DNA of 64,000 bases from Gammaproteobacteria bacterium (GCA_004297165.1 SCUJ01000008.1:372001-436000); one strand, 5' to 3'. Shown: positions 21,563-31,264, counted from the first letter of the stretch. The notes: generated by a model not told the origin, from the sequence alone. Numbers and translations are program-made.

Positions 21563-22887
21563 GATTTGCTGGACTGGCCGCCCGGTTTACGCCGGCGTCG
21601 CGTGCGGCGGCGCTTGCGCGGTCCCGCTGGCTGGAGCGGCTCTGTTTGTTCGGTTGTATTTTGCGCTCTCGTCCACCACTCGGCGGCCTCGGCCACATCC
21701 TCGCCTGCCGCGGCCCTCAATAACAGAAAATCGTAGGCGGAACGAAACCGTGGATTCGAAAGGAGGCGACCCGGCTGGCGTTTGGCCGCGCGGGTAAGTC
21801 GCGGTTGCATCTGCCAGATCTCGCGGGCGATACAGGTGAAACGCCGCGGCACGGCGGTGGACGCGATCTGTCTGGAGATGACCACATCGCTGGCCAGATC
21901 GATCGCCTCATGCTCCTCCAGACCCCTGGCCAGGTTTTCTCTCGCCAGGTTCTGCATGGGCGTCCACAGGAGCGCGGCCAAAATAAAGCTGGGCGCTACG
22001 GGTTTGTTCTCCGCCAGACGGTTATCGGCATCCTGCAGGGCGCGGATCAGGACGGTATGCGGAAATCCGCCTTCCTCCTCTGCCAGGGTTGCCTCCGTCT
22101 GGGGAAAGAGATGGGCGAAGAGGCCGTAGTGCCGCAACATCTCGAAGGTCTGCAATGCATATCCCCCGAGAAACAATTTCAGGACCTCCTCAAAAAGCCT
22201 GGCCGGAGGAATCTTTTCCAGCAGGTCCGAAAGTTCCTCAATCGGACCCTCCGTGCCGGGTTCGATGCGAAATCCCAGTTTCACCGCGAACCGGACCACT
22301 CGTAACAAACGAACCGGGTCTTCGATGTAACGCGTACGCGGCTCGCCGATAAGCCGGATCTGGCCGGCTTTGATATCTTGCAGACCGCCCACATAATCGA
22401 TCACGGAAAAATCTTCGATGTTGTAATACAACGCATTCACGGTCAGGTCGCGCCGCCAGACATCGTCATCGAGTCTGCCGTAGACGTTATCCCTTACGAT
22501 CCGGCCATCGACGACATGTCCCTCGCCTTCGCCGTCCGCCACATGGTGCGCGGCCCGGAAGGTCGAGACCTCGATGATCTCGTCGCCGTAACGGACATGC
22601 ACCAGGCGGAATCGCCGGCCGATAAGGCGGCTGTTGCGAAACAACTCCCGCACCTGTTCCGGCAGGGCGTTGGTCACCACGTCAAAATCCTTGGGTTCGC
22701 GTCCGAGGAGCAGATCGCGGACGCTGCCGCCGACGAGGAAGGACTGGAATCCGGCGTTTCTCAGGCGATAGAGCACCTTCAGCGCATTCTCGCTGATCTG
22801 TGCGCGGGAGATATTATGCTCGCTGCGGGGAACGATCCTGGCTTGGGGCCTCAGGATGGCGACCTCGTGTCGTGCTTCCTCGGACAT
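21559..22887 (-). CDS. pcnB: Poly(A) polymerase I
   Basis: Adds 3' poly(A) tails to RNA, promoting decay; 442 aa. Nucleotidyltransferase head: FQSFLVGGSVRDLLLGREPKDFDVVTNALPEQ with the catalytic Asp pair, then RRFRLVHVRYG, RRDLTVNALYYNI and RYIEDPVRLLRVVRFAVKLGF. The region before position 60 includes ISRAQISENALKVLYRL, typical of PcnB rather than CCA-adding enzyme. The C-terminus is strongly basic (RKRRRTRRRRKPGG), as in other PcnB proteins. First gene of the pcnB-folK-kinase-panC set. Confidence 0.94.
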   Translation of the reverse strand: MSEEARHEVAILRPQARIVPRSEHNISRAQISENALKVLYRLRNAGFQSFLVGGSVRDLLLGREPKDFDVVTNALPEQVRELFRNSRLIGRRFRLVHVRYGDEIIEVSTFRAAHHVADGEGEGHVVDGRIVRDNVYGRLDDDVWRRDLTVNALYYNIEDFSVIDYVGGLQDIKAGQIRLIGEPRTRYIEDPVRLLRVVRFAVKLGFRIEPGTEGPIEELSDLLEKIPPARLFEEVLKLFLGGYALQTFEMLRHYGLFAHLFPQTEATLAEEEGGFPHTVLIRALQDADNRLAENKPVAPSFILAALLWTPMQNLARENLARGLEEHEAIDLASDVVISRQIASTAVPRRFTCIAREIWQMQPRLTRAAKRQPGRLLSNPRFRSAYDFLLLRAAAGEDVAEAAEWWTRAQNTTEQTEPLQPAGPRKRRRTRRRRKPGGQSSKS

Positions 22888-23035
22888 GAATAATTAATAC
22901 TGTCTGCTCGCTGAGATTTGTTACCGGGCATGGACAAACTGTAAACGGGGCGCGGCTCTGGTTTACTGATTGGCATCGAGTATAACCCACACCATGTCTC
23001 TCGCGAAGCTGCTTCCGGTAATCCACGGACACACG

Positions 23036-23041
23036 TATAAT
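23036..23041 (+). promoter_or_regulatory. Predicted -10 element of tRNA-Glu
   Basis: A perfect TATAAT lies 26 bases before the mature tRNA 5' end. The -35 region 17 bp further upstream (TTCCGG) is a poor match, which may be compensated by activation. Confidence 0.45.
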
Positions 23042-23067
23042 GCCATCACCTTTCAGGTTTCCCTCAC

Positions 23068-23143
23068 GCTCCCTTCGTCTAGTGGCCCAGGACGCTGGCC
23101 TCTCACGCCGGAAACAGGGGTTCGAGTCCCCTAGGGAGCGCCA
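23068..23143 (+). tRNA. tRNA-Glu (CTC)
   Basis: 76-nt tRNA with encoded CCA. Acceptor stem GCTCCCT/AGGGAGC, discriminator G140, CCA 23141-23143. Anticodon stem CTGGC/GCCGG holds loop CTCTCAC, giving anticodon CTC at 23102-23104 (reads GAG). The D-arm CGTCTAGTGGCCCAGGAC and T-arm AGGGGTTCGAGTCCCCT are typical of tRNA-Glu. A TTC isoacceptor is expected elsewhere. Confidence 0.97.
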
Positions 23144-23147
23144 TTTC

Positions 23148-23175
23148 GCCGGATATATTTTCCGGCACATTTTTG
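23148..23175 (+). terminator. Predicted intrinsic terminator after tRNA-Glu
   Basis: Hairpin GCCGGA-(7 nt)-TCCGGC at 23148-23166, followed by ACATTTTTGC with five T. It separates the tRNA from the TPR lipoprotein gene. Confidence 0.5.
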
Positions 23176-23243
23176 CTACAGTCATCCGTCACAGGGCCGT
23201 TGACAAACTGGCCGCCACCAGTAACTTCATACAGGAATACAGC

Positions 23244-26048
23244 ATGAACGCCGCACTCAAGACATTCTCGTTCTTAGTTGGTCGTCTGCACATCCAGGTC
23301 GCACTTTTCGCCATCCTGTTCTGCATGAGCGCCTGTGGCCAGAAACTTGACCCGGAGACTTATCTACAACGCGCAAAGGAACATATCGCCGCCGCCCGGT
23401 ACGCCGAAGGCATCATCGAACTCAAGAACGCCCTTCAGGGCGATGCCGACCTGGCCGAGGCCCGCTGGCTGCTCGGGGATCTCTATCTCAAGACTGGCGA
23501 CGGCGCCGCCGCTCAAAAGGAACTGGAGCGCGCCAGGGAATTGGGTTACGCCGAACCGGATATGGATCTCGCCATCTTGCGCAGCCTGCTCTTGCAGGAG
23601 GATTATACGGAGGTGTTGTTGCGGGTGCCGGACGTGGACGATGCCAATGCCACGGCCGATCTCCTGTCCATACGTGGCGAGGCCAGACTCGGTCAGGGCA
23701 AACCGGATGAGGCCGCGAAGTCCTTTACGAAGGCGCTCGAACTGGAACCGGATTCTGTCAATGCCTTACTGGGCAACGCGCGTCTCGCCATCGGCAGAGG
23801 GGCATTCGATGAGGCAACGGCGCACCTTGACCATCTCGAACAAATCGCCCCGGATCGTATCGAACTGGGCTTGTCCAGAGGCGCGCTTGGCCTTGCCCGC
23901 AATGACCCTGCAGCCGCCGAGGCTGGATACCGTCAGGCGCTCGCGATCGATGCAACGCATCCGGTGGCGCGACTTGGCCTGGCCCGCGCCCTGCTGGCGC
24001 AAAACCGCATCGACGAGGCCGCGACCCTTATCGATTCAATCAACCAGCAATACCCGAACAACCCCGCGGGCAGTTTTCTGCTCGGGGTACTGGAACTCCA
24101 GCGAGGCAACCGGCAACCGGCCAAGGACGCCCTGTTGCAGGTTATCAAGGCCGACCCCGGACATCTCCAGGCCCTGATTACCCTGGCCTCGATTTATTTT
24201 GAGGATGGGCAACTGGAGCAGGCCCAATCCCATATCAAGATGTTCCAGGTGACCATACCGGATTATCTGCCCGCGCAGAAACTGGCCTCCGCCATCAGCA
24301 TGCGCATCGGCAATGTCGATGAAGCCATCGGCGACCTCGAGGCCGTTATCGATCAGGCCAGCAACGATCCCCAGTTTTATTCCATGCTGGGCAGCGCCTA
24401 TATGAGCAAGGGCAACATGGAAAAAGGCATCGCTTACCTCACCCAGGCCGCGGAACTTGCGCCGGATCAGGCCTCGATCAAGACCCAATTGGCCATGGGC
24501 AAACTCAGTGGCGGCGATATCGAACAGGCCATCGAGGACCTGGAATCGGCCGTGGAACTCGACCCGGAGATGTTGCAAGCGGAGATCCTGTTGATCGCCG
24601 TCAATCTGCAAAAGGGTGACTTTGCCAAGGCGCTCGAACAGGCAACGGCCTCGGTGACAAAACATCCGGACAACCCTGTCTACCACAATCTGGCGGGCGC
24701 CGCGCACCTCGGCCTGAAGAACAACGTCAAGGCCTTGGAATTTTTCAATAAAGCCATCGAATTGGACGCCAAATTCACCCCGGCGATGATCAATCTGGCC
24801 TTGCTGGATCTGCAAAACGACGCCAAAGATTCGGCCAAGCAGAAATTCGAGCAGGTACTGGCCATTAATGAAAACAACATCCAGGCCCTGGTGGGACTCG
24901 CGCGACTGGCGCAATCCGGCAACGATATGGAGACCCTCGCGCGGCATCTGGAAAAGGCGCGCCTGAATAACAAACTCGCCCTGGAACCCCGCCTCATGCT
25001 CGCAAATTATCACTTGCGAAGAGGCGATAGCGCCAAGGCCCTGGAGGTTGCCAGAGAAGCCGGCGACATCGCTCCGGAACGCGCACAGGTGCTGGATGTT
25101 CTGGGACAGGCGGAGCAGGCGGCCGGTAATTATTCTGAAGCAATCGCTCAATTCGCCAAGCTGAGCGCCCAGGCGCCCAATAATGCCGATGTGTTGTATC
25201 GCCTCGCGCTGGCCCAGGCCTCGGCGGGCGATACCGCCGAGGCCGCAGCGTCGCTGGGCAAGGCTGGCGAGATCGATCCCGATAATCCCATGGTCCTGAT
25301 CGCCCGGACAACTCTCGCGCTGCGCGAGGGTAGGCATGACGAGGCCCTAGGTTATGCCGGCGCGCTCAAAGAAAAACAACCCAAATCCCCCGAGGGCTAC
25401 GCGCTGGAGGGCGATGTCTATCTTGCCAAGGATAAACTCGACGAAGCGGTCCGCGCCTATGAGAAGGCTTACAGCGTACAGAGGACCAGCCTGTTGACTA
25501 TCAAGCTGCACGGGGCCTATCGCGCTGCCGGAAAAAGAGACGACGCCATCAATATCGTCGAACAATGGTTGAAGGACAATCCGGATGACCCGGGGGCGAA
25601 ATCCGTGCTCGCGGGAAGCTATCTCCAAGAGGGCGATAATGCAAACGCCAAGCGCTTGTACAACGAAGTGTTGCAGAAATACCCGGATCATATCCTCTCA
25701 TTGAATAATCTGGCCTGGCTTATGCATGAGGAAGGCAACCCCGATGCGCTCAAGCTTGCGGAACGCGCCTACCAGATGAATCCCGACCTCGCAAATGTGA
25801 CCGACACTTATGCCTGGATCCTCATCGAGTCGGATCAACTCGAACAGGGTCTCACCCTCCTGCGCAAGGTCATTGATAAAGGGGTTAAAGACCCGAGCAT
25901 CCGTTACCACTACGCCACGGGCCTCTCCCGCTCCGGTGACCGGCTCCGCGCCATCAGCGAACTCGAATCCCTCCTCGCGGGGGGGGCGCCCTTTGCCGAG
26001 CGCGCAGCCGCGCAAAAATTACTGGAAGATATCAGCGGCGGACGGTAA
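23244..26048 (+). CDS. PrsT-type TPR-repeat lipoprotein (PEP-CTERM/exosortase-associated)
   Basis: Exported TPR lipoprotein of about 934 aa. A signal peptide with lipobox ends FCMSACGQ, and the mature N-terminus KLDPETYLQRAKEHIAAARYAEGIIELKNALQGDADLAEARWLLGDLYLKTGD is characteristic of PrsT. TPR-like repeats (A.LDLE.A..L.P.) then run to the C-terminus, roughly 20 units. Start at ATG 23244 with AGGA eight bases upstream; the frame continues further upstream through tRNA-Glu and is rejected there. In other bacteria PrsT is encoded near exosortase and exopolysaccharide genes of the XrtA/PEP-CTERM system. None is visible here, so this is an orphan member. Role is probably in assembly of exported polymer or protein; unproven. 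Confidence 0.85.
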   Translation: MNAALKTFSFLVGRLHIQVALFAILFCMSACGQKLDPETYLQRAKEHIAAARYAEGIIELKNALQGDADLAEARWLLGDLYLKTGDGAAAQKELERARELGYAEPDMDLAILRSLLLQEDYTEVLLRVPDVDDANATADLLSIRGEARLGQGKPDEAAKSFTKALELEPDSVNALLGNARLAIGRGAFDEATAHLDHLEQIAPDRIELGLSRGALGLARNDPAAAEAGYRQALAIDATHPVARLGLARALLAQNRIDEAATLIDSINQQYPNNPAGSFLLGVLELQRGNRQPAKDALLQVIKADPGHLQALITLASIYFEDGQLEQAQSHIKMFQVTIPDYLPAQKLASAISMRIGNVDEAIGDLEAVIDQASNDPQFYSMLGSAYMSKGNMEKGIAYLTQAAELAPDQASIKTQLAMGKLSGGDIEQAIEDLESAVELDPEMLQAEILLIAVNLQKGDFAKALEQATASVTKHPDNPVYHNLAGAAHLGLKNNVKALEFFNKAIELDAKFTPAMINLALLDLQNDAKDSAKQKFEQVLAINENNIQALVGLARLAQSGNDMETLARHLEKARLNNKLALEPRLMLANYHLRRGDSAKALEVAREAGDIAPERAQVLDVLGQAEQAAGNYSEAIAQFAKLSAQAPNNADVLYRLALAQASAGDTAEAAASLGKAGEIDPDNPMVLIARTTLALREGRHDEALGYAGALKEKQPKSPEGYALEGDVYLAKDKLDEAVRAYEKAYSVQRTSLLTIKLHGAYRAAGKRDDAINIVEQWLKDNPDDPGAKSVLAGSYLQEGDNANAKRLYNEVLQKYPDHILSLNNLAWLMHEEGNPDALKLAERAYQMNPDLANVTDTYAWILIESDQLEQGLTLLRKVIDKGVKDPSIRYHYATGLSRSGDRLRAISELESLLAGGAPFAERAAAQKLLEDISGGR

Positions 26049-26395
26049 TTACCCTTAATCAAACGTCAGATCGGACGGCCGGCAAACTGGTTGTTTATTG
26101 ATAAAAATCAATATGGAACCGTACTCTTTCTGTTTCCATTGACGTGACTGGTTGTACGTCCGGGGGCATTCAAAGCCTTACCGGTAACCCCTGTGTTGAC
26201 CAGAGATGCAACACGGGACCGTACAGTTTCCATTTGCGTGATTCGCTTATCATACCCGGCTGACTGAAACTGCCAGGCACGATAACGACTGCGCCTAAGC
26301 CCGCGCAACCTGGACATTTCGCGGTTATTGCCACATTCGGAGATTGAGAATGTGTCTATAGCCGTCGACGACAGTTATACTTGATATTGAAATGG
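26049..26395 (+). other. Upstream region of the giant oxidoreductase, with direct repeat and hairpin
   Basis: About 347 bp with no gene. It holds an imperfect direct repeat: copy 1 at 26115-26151 (GGAACCGTAC ... TTTCCATTGACGTGACTGG) and copy 2 at 26215-26245 (GGGACCGTAC ... TTTCCATTTGCGTGATTCG). Between them is a hairpin at 26190-26217 with 9-bp arms CCTGTGTTG/CAACACGGG and a 10-nt loop. There is no T run, so it is not a plain terminator. The layout could serve a regulator or leader RNA for the following gene, or be the remains of a mobile palindrome. Confidence 0.45.
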
Positions 26396-29300
26396 ATGCG
26401 GACCTACAACCCGCTTCTATTTCGTGAATCGGGCCGCCGATTGGCCGCCGAACACATCCGTAACCAGATAGGGTATAAAGAGATGCCACGTGGAGAATTT
26501 GGAATTGTAAAACTGCTGGGGCAAGACACGCTGTCCACGAGATCGCTGATCGTTGGCGGATATCTGAAATCCTATCTTGGCGAGCAGGGCCGGCAACTGC
26601 TGCACCATGACCTCGGCAAAAAGCTCTGGAAGCTGAAACCCGGATGGGAAAAGGCGGATCTCGCCCTCGTCAGCCATCAGGATTCGGGACAGACCCTGGG
26701 CATCGTTGCCGAATATGCCGACGGCACCTTCGTGCTGCTCAGCGAGTACGCTGAAGGCGCGCCGGAAAGGCTCAATGGCCTTACCAACATGTATCTAACG
26801 GAAGAGGCAAAACATCCCTATCATCGCGGCCAATGGGGCTGGGAAGACGTGACCCCCGGCGCGGTCATCCGCGAGCAGTTCACGGCGAAACAGAACATCA
26901 CCGGACTCTGGGCCAAGGAAGTCGCGGTCATCGACGCCGACAAATGCAATGCCTGTCAGCAATGCGGGATCTGGTGCCCGGAAGACGCGATTAAACTCGA
27001 TCCCATCACCGGCAAACTGGACATCGTCGATTACGACTTCTGCAAGGGTTGCGGCATCTGCGATTTCGTCTGCCCGCCGGAGCAGAAGGCCATCAAAATG
27101 GTGGAGGAGAGCAAGGTCAAGGCCGCCCAGGCCAACGTCTTTCACGGCATTTACGCCAAACGCCTGGAAATCAGGGGCGACTACATCCGCCACGAAGTGG
27201 AAAAGATCTCCAGTCTGCCGCAACCGGAATATCAGGTGATCTACCAGGATGACTCCGGTAAGCAGTCCCTGTCCGGCAAACGCCTGATCCAGATCAAACA
27301 CACCCCCAAGGACCTCAAGGGCGCACAACGTCCGTTTCTGTATACCTACAGCAGCAGCGACGGCCGCCATTGGGAAAAACTCGTCCGGCCCATGACCAAC
27401 ATCCTGGTTTATGGCGCGAGCGAGTTCGACAAGGAATTCGCCGCCAACATGCAACTGGAAGGCTTCGCGATCAAGGTGCTGCCGTCGCAGAAGAGCGGCA
27501 ACTACAACAAGGAACTCCAGTCCTTCAACCGGGCAGGTCTCGCGCTCGGCGCGGGCGCCGGCATCGAGCAGGTGGTCTCCAATGCGGACGCCGCCATCGA
27601 CGCGGTGGTCAGCGCGCATTATGAGAATTTCGACACCGCGCTGGACAAGCTGATCATGGACAAGATCGGCGTTTTGCGCGCGCCTTTCCTGCCAACCACG
27701 ACTCGTGACAGCCACCTGGAAGAGATCATCGCCAACCTCGAGGCCAAAATGACGCGGCCGGAAGTAAAGAAGGACGATCGTCCGCTGGCGCTGCTGAAAC
27801 AACAATGTGGTGACATCAGTTCGGGTCATCGCCTGTGCACCGGTTGCGTGGTGGGCACCGCATTCAATCTGGCCGTACGCACCATGAAAGACCTGGATCC
27901 GGATTTCGTCGCCGTTCACAGCGGCGCCACGGGTTGCGCCGAGGTGGCGACCACGGTCTATCCGGACACCTCCTGGCCAAGCTTCCTGCACACCACCTTC
28001 GGCGGCCTCGGGGCGAATCTCGAGGGACTGAACGCCGCCTATCGTTTTCTCGTCAAGACCGGCCGCATGAAAAAGAAGATCAAATTCTTCGGCTGGGCGG
28101 GCGACGGCGGCACGTACGATATCGGCTTGCAGGCCCTGAGCGGGCTGCTGGAACGCGGCCTTGCCACCGATGCCGTGTACTTCTGCTACGACAACGGCGC
28201 CTACATGAACACCGGCATCCAGCGCTCCAGCGCGACGCCGATGGGTTCCGCCACCTCGACCTCTCCGGTCGGCGAGGTCGTCCACGGCAAACCCCAGTTC
28301 CGGAAGGACCTGGAACACATCGCCGGGGCGCATCGCGGAACCTATGTGGCCAGGGTGTCGCCGTCCCATCAGATCGACTTCATCAACAAATTGAAGAAGG
28401 CGATTATGCATGACGGCCCGGCGCTCATCATAACCTATGCCAACTGCACCACGGGCCATAGGACGGACACCAACCTTACGGCCGATCAATCGAGCCTCGC
28501 GGTGGAAAGCGGTTTCTGGCCGCTGTTCGAAATCGACAACGGCGAGACCCGTCTCAGCAAACCCTATCCGAAGGCTTATGACTCCCGCACCAAACCAGAG
28601 GATCGGGTCTCGCTGATCAACTGGATACAGAGCGAAGGCCGCTTCGCCATGCACTTCGACAAGCAGGGCAATTTCACGTCGCGGCAGCAGGAGATCGAAT
28701 TCCGCATGGCCGAGCGCCAACTGCTGGCGGACTGGCGCCAATTACAAGCGGAAGATCGCCTCACGCAGAAGAAAGACAAGCTGATGGAAGAACTCACCGC
28801 CTATCTGCGGGATAACAACCAGAAGCGCCTGCGCGACCTGACCACCAAGCCGCATCTGTTCGGTCTGGGCGGCTACACCCAGAATTATCTCGAAGAACTC
28901 TCCTGGATGGACGATTCGGGCAATCCCAAACCCTTCCTCAAACAGGTGCTGCGGCAGGTCCGGCTCAAGATCGATCCGGACGAATATAAGGCCAAGGATC
29001 CAGAACTGGGCGAAAAGCTTTACCAGGTGTTCATCGAGGAATTCGAGACCCTGGCGCTCGACATGCAGTCCCTGCGCAAGGAACAGATCGCCAAGGCCGC
29101 CAACGCGGCCCGTGCGGAACTCACCATCAAGCAGGCCTCCGATGGACATCTCGATATGCCCGCCGCGGAAAAACAGAAAAATCGCGCGGTCATCGGCGGG
29201 CAACCGATCGCCGGACGGATCTTTGCACGCGCCGGAGACGGCGGCGTTACCGCGGCCAAGATGTTCGCGGGCGTGTTGCAGGCCATCGGCCTGTTCGGCA

Positions 29301-31264
29301 AGGCCGCCCCGGATTACGGTCCCGAACGCCGGGGCGCGCCGGTGGGCACCAACTTCACCATCAGCGGCAAGGAGATGCGCACTCAGGCCAGTTTCTCGGA
29401 CCTCAATATCAGTATTGTCATCAACCCGGAAGACGCCGGCTGGAAGATCTCCCAGTGGCGCGATGCCGTGGTCAGCGGTGGTGTGATCATCATCAACACC
29501 CATCGTTCTCCTCAGGATACGCGCCGCCGTTACGAGATCCCGGATTCGGTGGCGGTGGTCACCACCGATGCGGTGGCCCTGCGGCGCTCGCACAAGGTCC
29601 CGGAGACGGTCACCCTGACGGCCGGGATGCTGAAATTCCTGGTGGGCCGCGGCATCGAGGCGCCCGAAGAGTACGTGACCCAGAAGCTGAAAAAGATCCT
29701 GACCAAGGAATTCGCCGACAAGGCGAACGCCGACAAGATCGTGAAGGGGAATCTGGACGCCTTCTTCAGCACTTACAAAAATGCCCAGCTTTCGGAATCC
29801 ACGACTGCCCCCAAGGTGGATCGCAACGGTATCGGCACAACCGGTTTCGATAGGAACCCGCCGGAGCAATTGTTTACCGGTTCCGAGGCCGTGGCCGAGG
29901 TCTGGCGCCAGATCAATCCCGGCGTCTTCGCCATGTTCCCGATTACCCCCAGCACGGAGGTTGGTCAGACCTTCTCCAACTTCTGGGCGGATGGCAAGGT
30001 GGATACAGAGTTCGTGCACACCGAATCGGAACATTCTTCGTTCATGGTCGTCATCGCCGCGCAGGCGGCCGGGGTGCGGGCAGTCACCTCCACCGCCTCG
30101 CAGGGCATGCTGCTCGGCAAGGAAGGCGGGCCGCTCACGGCCACACTGCGCCTCCCCGTGGTCGTCAATGTGGGCGCGCGCGAGGTCAACGCCCCGCTAA
30201 GCATCCATGCGGGCCATGCCGACTTTTATCAGTTTCGCGACGACGGCTGGTTGCATTTCCTCCCCCGCAATGCCCAGGAGGCCTACGACTTCGCCATCAT
30301 CGCGCAAAAGTCGGCGGAGAAGGCCCTGCTGCCTGCGTTCATCAATCAGGACGGCTTCATCGTCACGCACACCAAGGACATGCTGGACCTTCTGTCAGAC
30401 GAACAGGTCCAGACCTTCGTCGGCGAGTACGACCCCGATTACAGCATCCTCAAGACCGGGGGCACGTACAATCCGATCTCCCTGCAGGACTACTACTCGG
30501 AACACGTCCGCAACTTCGCGGAGGCGCAGAAACACGCCGCCGCCGCGATCGACGAGACCTTCAAGGAATTCGCGGCCTTGAGCGGACGCAGCTATGGCCG
30601 GACCAACGCCTACCAGACAGCGGACGCCGACGTGGTCGTCGTCGCCATGGGTTCCACTGAAGGCGCCGCCATGGACGCGACGGATGATCTGCGCGCGGCA
30701 GGCCAACGCGCAGGCGTCCTTGCAATCAAGGTTTACCGGCCCTTCCCGGTCGAAGAGATCCGCCAAGCGCTGGCGCATGCGCGGACCGTCATTGTGCTCG
30801 ACAGGGCAAATTCGCAAGGCACCGAGCTGGCACCGCTGGCCACGGAGGTGCAATCCGCCATCAATCGCCGGGTCCTGTCGCTGGAATACGGTCGCGGCGG
30901 CCGCAATACCCCGCTGGCCCTGGTCAAGGAGATCTACCAACTCGGTTTTCTGCTCAACCGGGACGTGGACAGCGATCAGGCCGCGAAGTCACTGGGACAT
31001 CCCGATGGGGAACTTTGCGCCCTGCTCGGCGAGTTGCATGCGCTGGAAGGCCAGGACTTCCTCGACCGGTTCAAACAGCATCTTATCGCCGGCCGGTTGA
31101 TCGATGCCTTCGGCCCGAAGGAACACATCGACGTTAGGGAAACCCAGAAGCGGCGCGCCATCAAGCTGCGGATCGTCGAACTGATCGTCATGCAAGAAGC
31201 CGAGGGCAAACCGGGGAAACGCGCCCGCAAGACGAAAGAGAAGGATCTGGAGGTATTGCACTGA
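26396..31264 (+). CDS. Giant single-chain 2-oxoacid:acceptor (pyruvate:ferredoxin-type) oxidoreductase, delta-beta-gamma-alpha order
   Basis: About 1622 aa carrying every PFOR/OFOR subunit in one chain. N-terminal unassigned part about 1-170. Delta two-[4Fe-4S] ferredoxin about 175-235: CNACQQCGIWCP from Cys184 and CKGCGICDFVCP from Cys216. Beta TPP domain about 465-760: cluster Cys481, Cys484, probably Cys514 and Cys684; TPP motif GDGG at 569 and DNGAYMNTG at 599. Gamma about 925-1115: RAGDGGVTAAK and YGPERRGAPVG. Alpha about 1155-1580: MFPITPSTEVG, EHSSFMV, LDRANSQGTE. It should oxidatively decarboxylate a 2-oxoacid to acyl-CoA with ferredoxin as acceptor. NifJ has alpha-gamma-delta-beta order, so this layout is permuted. 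Substrate unknown. Start uncertain: ATG 26396, TTG 26381 or ATG 26483. Confidence 0.92.
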   Translation: MRTYNPLLFRESGRRLAAEHIRNQIGYKEMPRGEFGIVKLLGQDTLSTRSLIVGGYLKSYLGEQGRQLLHHDLGKKLWKLKPGWEKADLALVSHQDSGQTLGIVAEYADGTFVLLSEYAEGAPERLNGLTNMYLTEEAKHPYHRGQWGWEDVTPGAVIREQFTAKQNITGLWAKEVAVIDADKCNACQQCGIWCPEDAIKLDPITGKLDIVDYDFCKGCGICDFVCPPEQKAIKMVEESKVKAAQANVFHGIYAKRLEIRGDYIRHEVEKISSLPQPEYQVIYQDDSGKQSLSGKRLIQIKHTPKDLKGAQRPFLYTYSSSDGRHWEKLVRPMTNILVYGASEFDKEFAANMQLEGFAIKVLPSQKSGNYNKELQSFNRAGLALGAGAGIEQVVSNADAAIDAVVSAHYENFDTALDKLIMDKIGVLRAPFLPTTTRDSHLEEIIANLEAKMTRPEVKKDDRPLALLKQQCGDISSGHRLCTGCVVGTAFNLAVRTMKDLDPDFVAVHSGATGCAEVATTVYPDTSWPSFLHTTFGGLGANLEGLNAAYRFLVKTGRMKKKIKFFGWAGDGGTYDIGLQALSGLLERGLATDAVYFCYDNGAYMNTGIQRSSATPMGSATSTSPVGEVVHGKPQFRKDLEHIAGAHRGTYVARVSPSHQIDFINKLKKAIMHDGPALIITYANCTTGHRTDTNLTADQSSLAVESGFWPLFEIDNGETRLSKPYPKAYDSRTKPEDRVSLINWIQSEGRFAMHFDKQGNFTSRQQEIEFRMAERQLLADWRQLQAEDRLTQKKDKLMEELTAYLRDNNQKRLRDLTTKPHLFGLGGYTQNYLEELSWMDDSGNPKPFLKQVLRQVRLKIDPDEYKAKDPELGEKLYQVFIEEFETLALDMQSLRKEQIAKAANAARAELTIKQASDGHLDMPAAEKQKNRAVIGGQPIAGRIFARAGDGGVTAAKMFAGVLQAIGLFGKAAPDYGPERRGAPVGTNFTISGKEMRTQASFSDLNISIVINPEDAGWKISQWRDAVVSGGVIIINTHRSPQDTRRRYEIPDSVAVVTTDAVALRRSHKVPETVTLTAGMLKFLVGRGIEAPEEYVTQKLKKILTKEFADKANADKIVKGNLDAFFSTYKNAQLSESTTAPKVDRNGIGTTGFDRNPPEQLFTGSEAVAEVWRQINPGVFAMFPITPSTEVGQTFSNFWADGKVDTEFVHTESEHSSFMVVIAAQAAGVRAVTSTASQGMLLGKEGGPLTATLRLPVVVNVGAREVNAPLSIHAGHADFYQFRDDGWLHFLPRNAQEAYDFAIIAQKSAEKALLPAFINQDGFIVTHTKDMLDLLSDEQVQTFVGEYDPDYSILKTGGTYNPISLQDYYSEHVRNFAEAQKHAAAAIDETFKEFAALSGRSYGRTNAYQTADADVVVVAMGSTEGAAMDATDDLRAAGQRAGVLAIKVYRPFPVEEIRQALAHARTVIVLDRANSQGTELAPLATEVQSAINRRVLSLEYGRGGRNTPLALVKEIYQLGFLLNRDVDSDQAAKSLGHPDGELCALLGELHALEGQDFLDRFKQHLIAGRLIDAFGPKEHIDVRETQKRRAIKLRIVELIVMQEAEGKPGKRARKTKEKDLEVLH

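Noticed and set aside
23163-23175. Sigma-54-like promoter (GGCAC...TTTTTGC) before the PrsT-like gene
   Set aside because: The GG to GC spacing is 9 nt, not the required 10, and the bases belong to the tRNA terminator.
23040-23243. N-terminal extension of the PrsT-like gene
   Set aside because: The open frame runs through tRNA-Glu; the signal peptide and ribosome-binding site support ATG 23244.
26795-28741. Long minus-strand frame opposite the oxidoreductase
   Set aside because: Antisense shadow of a G+C-rich gene; no family pattern, and the plus-strand motifs are unambiguous.
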